A stretch of DNA of 51,322 nt from positions 1-51,322 of the forward strand of contig JAFGNN010000063.1 in assembly GCA_016926955.1 (NCBI GenBank), in the 5' to 3' direction. The DNA comes from Spirochaetales bacterium. Lineage in GTDB: Bacteria; Spirochaetota; Spirochaetia; Treponematales; UBA12059. Of the stretch, positions 40,428-48,927 are shown piece after piece. Both the position numbers and the translations under genes were made by a program. Under the pieces are notes generated by a model. That model made no database searches, was not told the origin of the DNA, and saw nothing but the letters and a program-made list of their open reading frames with translations. The first letter of the stretch is position 1. Each line of letters begins with the position of its first letter.

Positions 40428-42236
40428 CTACAAACCGAGTTCCGGCTCGATGCGTGCCCGCGTCACCGCGAGCACTTCGGCGGTTCCAACACGGACGAGC
40501 TTCAGGAAAACCTCAAAGCGGCCATCGCGTTCCACCAAGCTGCCGACGACAAGCACTTCGGCGCCGAGCAGGCCGCCGACCCTTGCTGCGGCGGATTCGT
40601 CCACGAGCCCCGAAAGCTGCAACTCCAGCTCTTCAAGTATCTTCTGGAGGTTCGCCCGGTCCACTATGGTGAAGAGCCTGCGCTCTGATGCAGCGAGGAG
40701 TATCCGCTCGGAGAAGTATTCCGCGTTGGCCGCGAGCTTCCCGTCGGATGCGGTCGCGGGCAAGATCGCCACCGGCGTGTCCGCCCCTATCCGGACGGTC
40801 GAATAGTCCACCAGATTCGAGAGCGCCTCCCCGAACAGCTTGCCGAGCGTCGCGTCCTTGGTCTCCGCCTCGATGCGCTTCGCCTCGAAGTAGTCGTCAT
40901 CCTTCGCCTCTACCGGCACGTCCGAGAGGGCCGAAAGGTCCTCCTTCACGAAGCGGATGACGATGGTCTCGAGCTTGTCCGCGGTGAAGTTGGACCCGGT
41001 GTGGTGCGATACCGACCCCTCGACGCCGCCCTCGCTTTCGCCGCGCTCGCCGTAGGTCAGGAAGATGTAGCGACCGCCTGAATAATGGGAGATCTGCCTC
41101 AGGACATACTCGCCGTCGACGTCGAGGCCGCCCGTACCGATGGTATGGAACTTGATGCCCTTCTCGCGCGCCCTGCGCATCGAGCTCACGTAGTCGAAAT
41201 CGCGCTTGTAGCCGAGCTGGGCGGTCGCGTCGGTGACCACGAAAGCCAGTCGAACACCGTCGTCGTTCCACCTCATCCGCGTCACGGCGTCCTCGAGCGC
41301 CGCTTCCAGGTCCTCCGGATAATCGCCGCCGCCTGACGCATGGACAAGAGCGAGCGATTTACGGAACGACTCGAGGTCCTCCGTGAACGGAACCACGCGG
41401 GTCACGTATTCGTCCCCTTCGTCCTTGTAGAGCACCATGCCGAAGCGCACCGCGGGACGCGGACTTATCGAGGCTATGTTGTCGTGGATGATTTCGATGG
41501 TGGCCTTGAGGCGCTCGATCTCTCCGCCCATCGAGCCGGTCGTGTCCATCACGAAGAGCACGTCGAGCGGGAGAGGGGAAGGAACGTTCCGGGGGGAAGG
41601 CAACGCGGCGGCCACCGAGCGCGGACCATCCGCCTTCACCGTGCCAGCCCAATCGCCGGAATCCGACTCCACCGACACATCCCAGCCGTCCGCACCGCCA
41701 TAGGCCGCGGGGTAGAGCCGGAACCGTCCGTCGGGAAGCGTCACGCCGCGGTCGACCACCTTCCCGTCGATGCGGACCGTCACAATGGCGTTCGCGACAG
41801 CCTTGCCGTCGGCGTCGCTCACCTCGAGGGTTACGCGCCCGGAAACGTCGAGCTCACGATGCGGCACATAACCGTACTCATCGAGAAAGCCGAGAAAATA
41901 GTTGTACTGTTCGTTGTCGTCGGAAAATCCGGCCTTGAGGCCCGACGAGCTCGGTGGAGCGTAGGCGTCCTCCCACGCTCCGGCGGGAGCGCCTCCGGTC
42001 GCCTCCCCCCGGCTCGATGCCTCGGAGGATTTCGCGGCAGGGGACGGAGACGGCAGGAAGCCGAGCGAGGGCGCGGCTTCCGATTCCGTGAACAAGCCGT
42101 CGCTCCGGCTGTCCCGATCCTCCTCGTACGCCGCGGCGACGGGTGGCGGCGCTCCGGAGCAGGCGACGAGCGCGGCGGACAGCGCGAGCGCGATGATCGC
42201 CGTCGGCACGGCTTTTCCGTTCAGCTTGATTCCCAT
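40428..42236 (-). CDS. Lipoprotein with von Willebrand A domain and CsgG-like C-terminus
   Basis: A 602-residue envelope protein. A lipoprotein signal ends in LVAC (Cys26). A serine/proline-rich linker and a beta-sandwich-like stretch (residues 128-200) follow. The vWA domain starts at PLDVLFVMDTTGSMGGEIERL with MIDAS residues Asp231, Thr233 and Ser235. From about residue 450 it has text such as LFTIVDRANLQKILEELELQLSGLVDESAAARVGGLLGAEVLVVGSLV (block at residues 523-570), which matches CsgG/FlgO-type curli-secretion-like domains found in spirochaetes and others. GGAGG lies four bases before the ATG at 42236. The open frame continues upstream but is not needed. The function is unknown; surface assembly or adhesion is plausible. 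Confidence 0.8.
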   Translation of the reverse strand: MGIKLNGKAVPTAIIALALSAALVACSGAPPPVAAAYEEDRDSRSDGLFTESEAAPSLGFLPSPSPAAKSSEASSRGEATGGAPAGAWEDAYAPPSSSGLKAGFSDDNEQYNYFLGFLDEYGYVPHRELDVSGRVTLEVSDADGKAVANAIVTVRIDGKVVDRGVTLPDGRFRLYPAAYGGADGWDVSVESDSGDWAGTVKADGPRSVAAALPSPRNVPSPLPLDVLFVMDTTGSMGGEIERLKATIEIIHDNIASISPRPAVRFGMVLYKDEGDEYVTRVVPFTEDLESFRKSLALVHASGGGDYPEDLEAALEDAVTRMRWNDDGVRLAFVVTDATAQLGYKRDFDYVSSMRRAREKGIKFHTIGTGGLDVDGEYVLRQISHYSGGRYIFLTYGERGESEGGVEGSVSHHTGSNFTADKLETIVIRFVKEDLSALSDVPVEAKDDDYFEAKRIEAETKDATLGKLFGEALSNLVDYSTVRIGADTPVAILPATASDGKLAANAEYFSERILLAASERRLFTIVDRANLQKILEELELQLSGLVDESAAARVGGLLGAEVLVVGSLVERDGRFEVFLKLVRVGTAEVLAVTRARIEPELGL

Positions 42237-42413
42237 GTTCCCTCCGGCCGGCTCGACCCTTCGCCGCCGGGTTCTCGGCCCGGATTCCACCCGCTCGGGT
42301 ACGGTCGGCGCTTTCAGTATAGCGCGTCAGGCGTCCCGCGCACGCGGATCTGCAGGCCCGCCGCCGATGGGAGGGCTTGCCCCGATCACCGCAAAGCTTT
42401 ATTCATATATGCC

Positions 42414-43622
42414 ATGCACCACCGGATACGAGTCATTCTCAAACCCCGCGAGGAAGACCGACTCGTCAGGGGACACCCTTGGGTCTACGACAACGAGATC
42501 GCCCGGGTCCTCGGCTCCCCAGTGGCCGGCGACTCCGTCGCCCTCGAATCGGCTCGCGGGCGCTTCCTCGGCAGCGCCCTCTGGAGCCCGCGCTCGAAGA
42601 TCCGGGCCCGGCGCTATACGGACGAGCCCAGGTCATTCGAGGAACACCTTCCGGACGCCCTCGAACGCGCGCTCGCCCTTCGCGCCACGGAATTCGATCG
42701 TGACCGCGAGTCCTTCCGCGTCGCGTTCGGCGAAGCAGACGCGCTCCCTGGCCTGATCGTCGACCGCTTCGTCGGCGAGACTCCCGACGGATCGCGGGGA
42801 GTCTGGCTCTCGGTACAGATCCTTGCGGCGGGCATGGCGGCCCACAAGGACGCCGTGGTGGAGCGACTCGTCGCGGCGCTGTCGCCCGACGGGATCATGG
42901 AACGCTCGGAAGCCCCCGTGCTGGCGTTCGAAGGCCTCGAATCCACGGTAGGCGCGCTCGCTGGCTCGGTGCCCCCCTCGGTGACCATCCTCGAGAACGG
43001 CCTTCGCTTCGAAGTCGATCTCGCCTCCGGCCAGAAGACGGGATGGTTCCTCGACCAGGCCCGGAACCGGGCCGCCGCCGCGCGTTACGCGAAGGATGCC
43101 CGCGTGCTCGACGCGTTCTGCAACCAGGGCGGGTTCGGTCTCGCCTGCGCGGCCGCCGGCGCATCTTCGGTGCTCGCCGTAGATTCCTCCGCGCCAGCGC
43201 TCGCCGCCGTGGCCGCCAACGCGGCGCGGAACGGCCTCGCCGACCGGGTCGCGACGCGCGCGGCGAACGCTTTCGACCTGCTCCGCGAACTCGAACGCTC
43301 GGACGAACGCTACGGCCTCATCATCCTCGACCCGCCGGCCTTCGCCAAGAACAAGGCGTCGGTCAAAGGCGCGCTCCGCGGCTACAAGGACATCAACCTG
43401 CGCGCCATGAAGCTGCTCGAACCGGGCGGACGCCTCGTCACCTGCTCCTGTTCGTCGTGGGTAGACCGCGACACCTTCATGTCCACGGTCGCCGACGCCG
43501 CGGCCGACGCGAGACGGCGTTTCCGGGTACTCGAGGAACGACCGGCGGCCCCGGACCATCCAGCGCTGCTCGGGTATCCCGAGTCGAGGTACCTGAAATG
43601 CGCCATACTCCAAGCCCTCTAA
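42414..43622 (+). CDS. rlmI: 23S rRNA methyltransferase, RlmI type
   Basis: An S-adenosylmethionine-dependent RNA methyltransferase of 402 residues. An N-terminal PUA domain (residues 1 to about 75, with GHPWVYDNEI) is followed by the RlmI-type domain with LPGLIVDRF, SGQKTGWFLDQ, the SAM motif VLDAFCNQGGFGLA and the catalytic-site block ILDPPAFAKNK, ending with VTCSCSSWV. It probably makes m5C in 23S rRNA as RlmI does. The ATG at 42414 has no ribosome binding site; TATTCATATATG just before it could be a -10 for a nearly leaderless mRNA. The start of the next gene overlaps its last 25 bases. Confidence 0.9.
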   Translation: MHHRIRVILKPREEDRLVRGHPWVYDNEIARVLGSPVAGDSVALESARGRFLGSALWSPRSKIRARRYTDEPRSFEEHLPDALERALALRATEFDRDRESFRVAFGEADALPGLIVDRFVGETPDGSRGVWLSVQILAAGMAAHKDAVVERLVAALSPDGIMERSEAPVLAFEGLESTVGALAGSVPPSVTILENGLRFEVDLASGQKTGWFLDQARNRAAAARYAKDARVLDAFCNQGGFGLACAAAGASSVLAVDSSAPALAAVAANAARNGLADRVATRAANAFDLLRELERSDERYGLIILDPPAFAKNKASVKGALRGYKDINLRAMKLLEPGGRLVTCSCSSWVDRDTFMSTVADAAADARRRFRVLEERPAAPDHPALLGYPESRYLKCAILQAL

Positions 43623-45184
43623 GGCGCTTGCGCGGATACCGGAAGGCGCTCGCGCTGGCCCTCGCCTCCGTGGTTGCGCTTTCGGCGTGCGGTGCTTCCT
43701 CCCCCCTTTCGGTCGTGCAGGTTAACGCGCTTCGCGGCGTCATCCAGCCCGTCGAACGTGAAGGCAGGCTCACGGGCGGCTTCGCCCTCCTCGGCGGCGC
43801 CGTGGACGCCGCTCGCGCCGAGGCAGACGGTCGCGTTCTCGTCATCGGCAACCTCAACTTCCTCCACGGCACCCCGGAAGCCTGGTTCACCAAGGGACGC
43901 GCGGTCATAGACCTCATGAACGAGGTCGGGTTCTCGGGTCTGGTCGTCGGCCCCCGCGATTTTTACTTCGGCGCCGACGCGCTTGCGGAACTGTCCTCGG
44001 TCGCCAGGTTTCCATTGGTGTCGGCGAACATCGTGGATCAAAGCGGCGAAACGCCTTCCTATCTCAAGCCCTGGATCTACGACGCTCCCAGCCGTTCCGG
44101 CTTCATCGGCCTCTCCCCTTCCCAGGTGCTAGTCCAGAACCTCGCCAAGGACGTGGCCGGCCTCTCCATCATCGATTCCGTCGAAGCGGCCCGGCGCGCG
44201 GCGGCCGGCCTCCGCACCGCCGGCGCGCGCCGCATCGGCCTGTTCGCGGGCGGGGTCTATTGGGGCGCGGCTCCCGGATCCGCCGAGGAAAGGGAAGCGC
44301 TCGCCCTGCTTGAAATCCCCGAAATAGACCAGTACTACTTCGGACCGGCCAACGCCGACCTTCCGGACGGCGCCGTCACGGTCGACACGCCCGTCGGGAG
44401 GAAGCTGGTCGTCGTGCAGTCCGGCGCCCGCTTCCTGAACGGCGAGCGCGCCTCGCTCGTCACCTTCCCCGCCGGCACCGGCGACGCCACGTTCCGCGAG
44501 CTTCCCGTCGATTCGACGCTCGTACGACCTTCGGGCGCCCTGTCCGAACGCCTTTCCGCGCTCCGCCGCGACCTCGACGCCACCATGGGCCGCAAGGTCG
44601 CGGACTCGCTCGCCGCGCTGCCATCCGACCTCGAACGAGAATCGCCGATGGGCAACTTCATCTGCGACCTATTCCGCGACTACGCGGGCACCGACGCGTT
44701 CATGCTGAACTCCGGCAAGATCCGTGCCGGCTTCGAGGCCGGTCCAGTCGACCGGCTCGACGTCTATAACGTGCTGCCGTTCTCCGGCCAGGTGCTCGTC
44801 GCGGAGGCGACGGGCGAGCAGCTCCTGGCCCTCCTCGAACGTTCCTGCACCTTTCCCGGCAACGCGCGCGCCGGTCGCGGCTGGCTTCAGGTGTCGGGCA
44901 TTTCCTTCGCGTGGAATCCCGGGGCGCCCGCCTTCTCCAGAATCGTGCCCGGTTCGGTACGGGTCGCCGGCGCCCCGCTCGAAAACGGGAAAACCTACCG
45001 CATAGGCACGGAAGCCTATATCGCGGGAGGCGGAGACGGTTACGCGGAATTCGCCGAGCTCGGCATAAGGACGATCAAGAGCGATCCCCGCTCCATGCTC
45101 GAGGTTCTCCAGGAACGGCTCGAAAAACTCGGAACCATCGACACCATGCCGCTCGGTCGGGTCGAGGAGCGGGGCGGCAATTGA
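43598..45184 (+). CDS. 5'-nucleotidase-like lipoprotein, catalytic site degenerate
   Basis: A 528-residue lipoprotein (lipobox LSAC, Cys31) of the UshA/5'-nucleotidase superfamily. The C-terminal substrate-binding domain is well kept: ESPMGNFICDLF, DAFMLNSGKIRAGF, VYNVLPFSGQVLVAEATGEQLL and GDGYAEF. The N-terminal metallophosphatase domain is not. The block that should read GNHEFDYG is GPRDFYFG (residues 118-125), the usual GD before it reads GNLNFLHG, and the expected first DxH is not seen. The protein may bind nucleotides or nucleosides but is unlikely to hydrolyse them. The ATG at 43598 has GAGG eight bases upstream and overlaps rlmI by 25 bases. The next gene encodes a sensor kinase. Confidence 0.82.
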   Translation: MRHTPSPLRRLRGYRKALALALASVVALSACGASSPLSVVQVNALRGVIQPVEREGRLTGGFALLGGAVDAARAEADGRVLVIGNLNFLHGTPEAWFTKGRAVIDLMNEVGFSGLVVGPRDFYFGADALAELSSVARFPLVSANIVDQSGETPSYLKPWIYDAPSRSGFIGLSPSQVLVQNLAKDVAGLSIIDSVEAARRAAAGLRTAGARRIGLFAGGVYWGAAPGSAEEREALALLEIPEIDQYYFGPANADLPDGAVTVDTPVGRKLVVVQSGARFLNGERASLVTFPAGTGDATFRELPVDSTLVRPSGALSERLSALRRDLDATMGRKVADSLAALPSDLERESPMGNFICDLFRDYAGTDAFMLNSGKIRAGFEAGPVDRLDVYNVLPFSGQVLVAEATGEQLLALLERSCTFPGNARAGRGWLQVSGISFAWNPGAPAFSRIVPGSVRVAGAPLENGKTYRIGTEAYIAGGGDGYAEFAELGIRTIKSDPRSMLEVLQERLEKLGTIDTMPLGRVEERGGN

Positions 45185-45186
45185 CG

Positions 45187-46932
45187 ATGTTCCGCTCCGG
45201 CCTCGCGCAGCGCATCTTCGCGGTAGTGCTGCTCGTCATCGCCGTTCCGACGGTCGCGATCGCGGTCGTGGCGGGCCGGTTCCAGGGGCTCGTCGAACGA
45301 GGCGACGAGGAAGCCCGGCTCGAATACGGAAAGACCTATCTTGAAAACCTGGTGGCCCGCCGGTCAGCGATGCTCGAGTCCCGCCTGGCCGTCCTCGTCG
45401 ACGATCCGCGGCTCGTCGGCGCGCTCGCCCCGGCCTCGTCGGACCGGGAACGACCGATCGCGCTACTCGAACTCGCGCGGGAATACGGCTTCAGCTCCCT
45501 GGACCTCGTTCCAGTAGCCTGCGACGCCGAGTCTGCTTCGGGCGGCAGTTTCGCGGCCGGGCCGGATGGCCTCGCCTTCAAGGCGCGCGCCCTTGTCCGG
45601 GACTCCGAGGGGACTTGCCACTCCATCATCGCGGTCTCCGATATCGACCGCTCGGTTCTCGACGAATTCCGCATAGGCCTCGACATCGATATCGACATCC
45701 GCTCGTTCGATCCCTCGCTCGGCGTCGACAGGATTGAATTCTCCACCCGTTTCGACGTCTTCGGTTTTTCGTACGCCGGGTTCCCCGGATTGCCCGTCCC
45801 GTCCACCTACCTTCAGGAACTTGCCACCGGAGGCTCCCGCTTCACCGAATCGCTTGTCGAAGGGAAAAAGCGCCTGTTCCTCGATTTCCCCTTCTTCGCG
45901 AACGCGGAGGGACCTTATATCGCGTCCGTCTCGCGGACCGTCCCGGACAAGTCGATCCCGCGCGGCGCGCCGATCATCGTCGCTTTCGCCGGCCTGGGCA
46001 TCCTGCTCGCCGCGATCGCCGCGATCATACTCTCGATCTGGATGGCCAATCCCATCGTCGAACTCGCCATGGCCATGGACTCGCTGGCAGGTCGCTTCGC
46101 GGCCGGCATGCCGCCCGTCATCTTCGGACGCAAGCGCTCGGACGAAATCGGCGCCGTGCGCGACGCCTACGACCGAATGGCCCGCGACCTCGTCAGCACC
46201 AGGGATACGCTCGAGCGGCGCGATAGGGAATACGAGGACCTCGACAGGCTGAAGGACGAGCTCCTGGCCTCCACGTCGCACGAGCTGCGCACTCCCCTGG
46301 CCGCCATCGTCGGCCTCGCCGAAACGATGGCGGCGGACGGAGAACTCCAGGAACGCTTCCGCGGCGCTTCGATCCTGATCGGCCGCACGGCCCGAAGGCT
46401 TTCCTCGTTGGTCGACGACATCATGGATTACGCGAAGCTCCGGAAAGGCGCACTGACGGTCCATCCCCGCCGGTTCGACCTGGCGCAGGCCATCGACGCG
46501 GTAGTCTCCGCCTGTTCACCGCTGGCTCGCACCGGGGTGGACCTGCGCTCCATCATGCCGCGTCCGGCCATGGCCCGCGGAGACCGAGGCAGGGTGGAAC
46601 AGATCCTCACAAACCTTGTATCGTCGGCCCTCAAGTTCACCGAGCGCGGCAGGGTCTCCATCGAGGTGGCAAGGGAAGGTTCGCGCTGGATCGTCAAGGT
46701 GCGCGATACCGGCGTCGCGACGGAACGGCTCGAGACGGGCCTGGGTCGCTACTTCTCGCGGCACGGCGGCGGCGCTAACGTTCCCGCTCAAGGCGCGGGT
46801 CTCGGCCTCGCGGTAGCCAGCCGACTCGCGGAGCTGCATGGCGGCTCTCTGCGGATGGACACGGATCTCGCGCCGGGCGGCCAGGTCACGGGCGCGGTGG
46901 CGAGCTTCGACCTCGCCGCGCTCGACGAGTAG
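45187..46932 (+). CDS. Sensor histidine kinase with atypical ATP site
   Basis: A transmembrane kinase of 581 residues. TM1 spans about residues 9-30, an extracytoplasmic domain 31-258 carries alternating acidic patches, and TM2 is about 260-287. Then come HAMP, a short coiled segment, HisKA with LASTSHELRTPLAA (His365) and HATPase. The N-box reads NLVSSALKFT, so the magnesium-binding Asn is Ser480, and the next motif is DTGVA instead of DTGxG; the later QGAGLGLAV is normal. ATP binding is therefore doubtful. The ATG at 45187 is two bases after the previous stop; a TTG at 45181 would overlap it and lies better placed to GAGGAG. It probably works with the lipoprotein encoded before it. No regulator gene is adjacent. 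Confidence 0.82.
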   Translation: MFRSGLAQRIFAVVLLVIAVPTVAIAVVAGRFQGLVERGDEEARLEYGKTYLENLVARRSAMLESRLAVLVDDPRLVGALAPASSDRERPIALLELAREYGFSSLDLVPVACDAESASGGSFAAGPDGLAFKARALVRDSEGTCHSIIAVSDIDRSVLDEFRIGLDIDIDIRSFDPSLGVDRIEFSTRFDVFGFSYAGFPGLPVPSTYLQELATGGSRFTESLVEGKKRLFLDFPFFANAEGPYIASVSRTVPDKSIPRGAPIIVAFAGLGILLAAIAAIILSIWMANPIVELAMAMDSLAGRFAAGMPPVIFGRKRSDEIGAVRDAYDRMARDLVSTRDTLERRDREYEDLDRLKDELLASTSHELRTPLAAIVGLAETMAADGELQERFRGASILIGRTARRLSSLVDDIMDYAKLRKGALTVHPRRFDLAQAIDAVVSACSPLARTGVDLRSIMPRPAMARGDRGRVEQILTNLVSSALKFTERGRVSIEVAREGSRWIVKVRDTGVATERLETGLGRYFSRHGGGANVPAQGAGLGLAVASRLAELHGGSLRMDTDLAPGGQVTGAVASFDLAALDE

Positions 46933-46944
46933 GCCGCGACGGGC

Positions 46945-47235
46945 TCAGAGCGCCAGCGCGCGCTTGACCGGATGCTCCTCTACGCCGAAGAGCCGCGACA
47001 TGTCCGCGGAATTCCGGTAAGCCCCGCCCGTAAGCGCGGAGAAGTACGCGATGAACTCTTCCATCTCTGAAGCCTTCCCGGACCTCAGCGCCGAAGAATA
47101 GGCGGCCCGGTACAAGCCCTTCCTGGCCAGATCCATGGTGCCGAGCTTGCCGTACGCCGATCGCGCCTTGCCGTCCACGATCGCGCTCTCGCCGTCGTAT
47201 CCTATCGTGAAGAGGAAATCCTCTCTGGAAAGCAT
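46945..47235 (-). CDS. Small conserved-looking protein of unknown function
   Basis: A 96-residue soluble protein starting MLSREDFLFTIGYDG. I do not recognise a family. Phrases such as AIVDGKARSAYGKLGTMDLARKGLYRAAYSSAL suggest a helical fold, and codon use fits the neighbourhood. GAGGTGGG lies six bases before the ATG at 47235. It converges on the kinase gene with 12 bases between stops and lies behind the rubredoxin terminator, so it likely has its own promoter. Confidence 0.6.
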   Translation of the reverse strand: MLSREDFLFTIGYDGESAIVDGKARSAYGKLGTMDLARKGLYRAAYSSALRSGKASEMEEFIAYFSALTGGAYRNSADMSRLFGVEEHPVKRALAL

Positions 47236-47266
47236 GTTCCCACCTCTTTCGTTCCCGATGCGGCGC

Positions 47267-47295
47267 AAAAAAAGGCCGCTCCTCGAGGAGCGGCC
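47267..47295 (-). terminator. Intrinsic terminator after the rubredoxin gene
   Basis: On the minus strand the 22-base palindrome of GGCCGCTCCTC and its complement is followed by seven T. It closes the rubrerythrin-desulfoferrodoxin-rubredoxin cluster. Confidence 0.88.
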
Positions 47296-47382
47296 ACATG
47301 CTATACCGGACGCTTGCCGAGCGCAAGCGCGCCCGAGCGACGGAGCCCCGGGCCCGTCGGGTCAGGCGAGCGTAGGCATCGT

Positions 47383-47541
47383 TCAGGCGGGGCTGAAGGA
47401 ATCCTTTCCCGCGCCGCAGAGCGGGCAAACCCAATCGGCGGGCAGCTTCTCGAACGGGGTGCCGGGGGCGATACCGCCATCCGAATCGCCGGCTTCCGGA
47501 TCGTAGATGTAACCGCAAACGTCGCAAACATACTTCTGCAT
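47383..47541 (-). CDS. Rubredoxin
   Basis: A one-iron electron carrier of 52 residues. The four cysteine ligands are in [11 protein letters not shown] (Cys6, Cys9) and [12 protein letters not shown] (Cys39, Cys42), and [20 protein letters not shown] is the standard middle. GAGGAG lies six bases before the ATG at 47541. It lies downstream of desulfoferrodoxin, 81 bases away, and is the likely electron donor to that enzyme and to rubrerythrin. A strong terminator follows. Confidence 0.95.
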   Translation of the reverse strand: MQKYVCDVCGYIYDPEAGDSDGGIAPGTPFEKLPADWVCPLCGAGKDSFSPA

Positions 47542-47622
47542 CGATGACTCCTCATTTATGACCCGCGGGCATTCGCGCTCCGGGTCCGTGTCCCGCTTCG
47601 ACTACGCCCGACGGGCGTCGGA

Positions 47623-48003
47623 TCAGATGGAAGCCTTCCAGAGGCCGTGGAGGTTGCAGTATTCCCTGGCGGAGACGCGTGTCGCCTGCACGGGGAAGAC
47701 AACCACCGGAGTATCGCCGGGTTTCAGCATCGCGCGATGCGTTACGCCGTCGGCTTCGAGCTCGATCCATTCGATGAAGTGCTTGTCCTCCATCGGATGG
47801 GCGACCGCGCCGACCGACACGCGCCAACCCTCGGCGACTTTCTCGAGGACGGGCACGTGCTTTTCCTTGGCGGCGTCGACGGTGTTCTCCGTCATGCGCT
47901 GCATCGGCTCGCCGCAACAGACCAGATCGCCCGCGCCCGCGTGGACGACCTCGACTATGTTGCCGCACTTGGCGCACTTGTAGACCGCGTGCAAATCTGC
48001 CAT
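47623..48003 (-). CDS. dfx: Desulfoferrodoxin (2Fe superoxide reductase)
   Basis: Superoxide reductase reduces superoxide to hydrogen peroxide in anaerobes. The 126-residue protein has the N-terminal rubredoxin-like centre (Cys10, Cys13, Cys29, Cys30) and the catalytic iron site with His49 (EKHVPV), His69 (AHPM), His75 (KHFIEW), Cys116 and His119 (EYCNLHGLW). AAGGAGG lies five bases before the ATG at 48003. The start is 10 bases after the rubrerythrin stop, so the genes are in one operon. All ligands are present. Confidence 0.95.
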   Translation of the reverse strand: MADLHAVYKCAKCGNIVEVVHAGAGDLVCCGEPMQRMTENTVDAAKEKHVPVLEKVAEGWRVSVGAVAHPMEDKHFIEWIELEADGVTHRAMLKPGDTPVVVFPVQATRVSAREYCNLHGLWKASI

Positions 48004-48013
48004 CCGGACCTCC

Positions 48014-48589
48014 TTACCAATTCTCGCCGAGCAGCTCGAAATAAGCCTGCGGGTGCGCGCAGGCGGGGCAGGCTTTCGGTGCTTCCACGGCCTCGACAAT
48101 GTAGCCGCAGTTCAGGCAGCGCCATGCGACCGCGACGTCCCGCTTGAAAACGCGCCCCGCGTCGATATTGGCCTTCAGGTCCTCGTATCGCTTGGCGTGC
48201 TGCTTTTCCGCGACCGAGACCGCGTCCCACACGGACGCGATGGCCTCGAAGCCCTCTTCCCGCGCGATTTTCGCGAAGCCCGGGTACATTTCCTTCCACT
48301 CGTGATTCTCGCCCATTGCCGCGTTGGCCAGATTGACCGCGGTGGTATCGATCGTGCCGGCGGGGAACGCCGCTTCGACCATCACGTCGCCGCCCTCGAG
48401 GAACTTGAAGAAACGCTTGGCGTGCTCCTTCTCCTGGTTGGCGGTCTCCTCGAAGATGGCCGCGATCTGCATGTAGCCTTCCTCTCGGGCCTTGCTCGCC
48501 CAATAGGTATAGCGGTTGCGCGCCTGCGATTCGCCCGCGAACGAGGCGAGCAGGTTCTTCTCCGTTTTCGTTCCCTTCACGCTTTTCAT
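48014..48589 (-). CDS. rbr: Rubrerythrin
   Basis: A diiron peroxidase of 191 residues that removes hydrogen peroxide in the anaerobic oxidative defence. The four-helix ferritin-like domain has [29 protein letters not shown] and [12 protein letters not shown], supplying the glutamate and histidine ligands. The C-terminal rubredoxin-like domain has [10 protein letters not shown] and [13 protein letters not shown] lies six bases before the ATG at 48589; the frame before it is not coding. It is first in the rbr-dfx-rubredoxin cluster. Confidence 0.95.
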   Translation of the reverse strand: MKSVKGTKTEKNLLASFAGESQARNRYTYWASKAREEGYMQIAAIFEETANQEKEHAKRFFKFLEGGDVMVEAAFPAGTIDTTAVNLANAAMGENHEWKEMYPGFAKIAREEGFEAIASVWDAVSVAEKQHAKRYEDLKANIDAGRVFKRDVAVAWRCLNCGYIVEAVEAPKACPACAHPQAYFELLGENW

Positions 48590-48697
48590 GCCGATCCTCC
48601 ATCCTTTCGTCGCCTGCGCGCTCCCGACGGGAGCCCGCGGAGCCGGCACCCCGAAAGAGGCTCCCGGACGCCGCGCCGGCGGCTTTGCCAACATAGT

Positions 48698-48725
48698 ACT
48701 ATAAACAGGAAGGCGAGTCGCGCAA
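48698..48725 (-). promoter_or_regulatory. Candidate rbr promoter
   Basis: The minus strand reads TTGCGC (48720-48725), 16 bases, TATAGT (48698-48703). The -10 overlaps the palindrome ATAGTACTAT, which could be a repressor site. The -35 match is poor. Confidence 0.35.
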
Positions 48726-48805
48726 GGCCCGTATGGACGATAGGCGCGCTTTCCCTTCCGCGAGCTCCGCTCGACCTTCCCGGAGAGCTCGCTGACAGTA
48801 GGTCC

Positions 48806-48833
48806 CGACAAGCCTTGACTCAAAGGCTTGTCG
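48806..48833. other. Perfect 11-bp stem-loop
   Basis: CGACAAGCCTT and AAGGCTTGTCG flank a 6-base loop. It lies 95 bases after the TSUP stop. No T-run follows in the gene direction, so its role is unclear. Confidence 0.5.
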
Positions 48834-48927
48834 AAAAGGCGATTTGCGTCAAACGGGCTCCTGCCGCAGGCGCCCGGGCTCTCCCGGTTCTTCCGGCTTC
48901 AACGAGGCTCTCCGGCGGCGCGCCGAC

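Larger units (their letters stand above)
48590..48927. other. Promoter region of rbr and tail of the TSUP gene
   Basis: This 338-base gap holds no gene I can see. It has a palindrome ATAGTACTAT at 48693-48702 and a candidate promoter on the minus strand, listed separately, and an 11-bp hairpin at 48806-48833. Confidence 0.6.

Noticed and set aside
40137-40688. Repeat-peptide frames (GQTSSSGTDLQSRQ) through the 42-bp array
   Set aside because: The 42-bp unit is divisible by three, so frames stay open by chance; no start signal, and they run into antisense of another gene.
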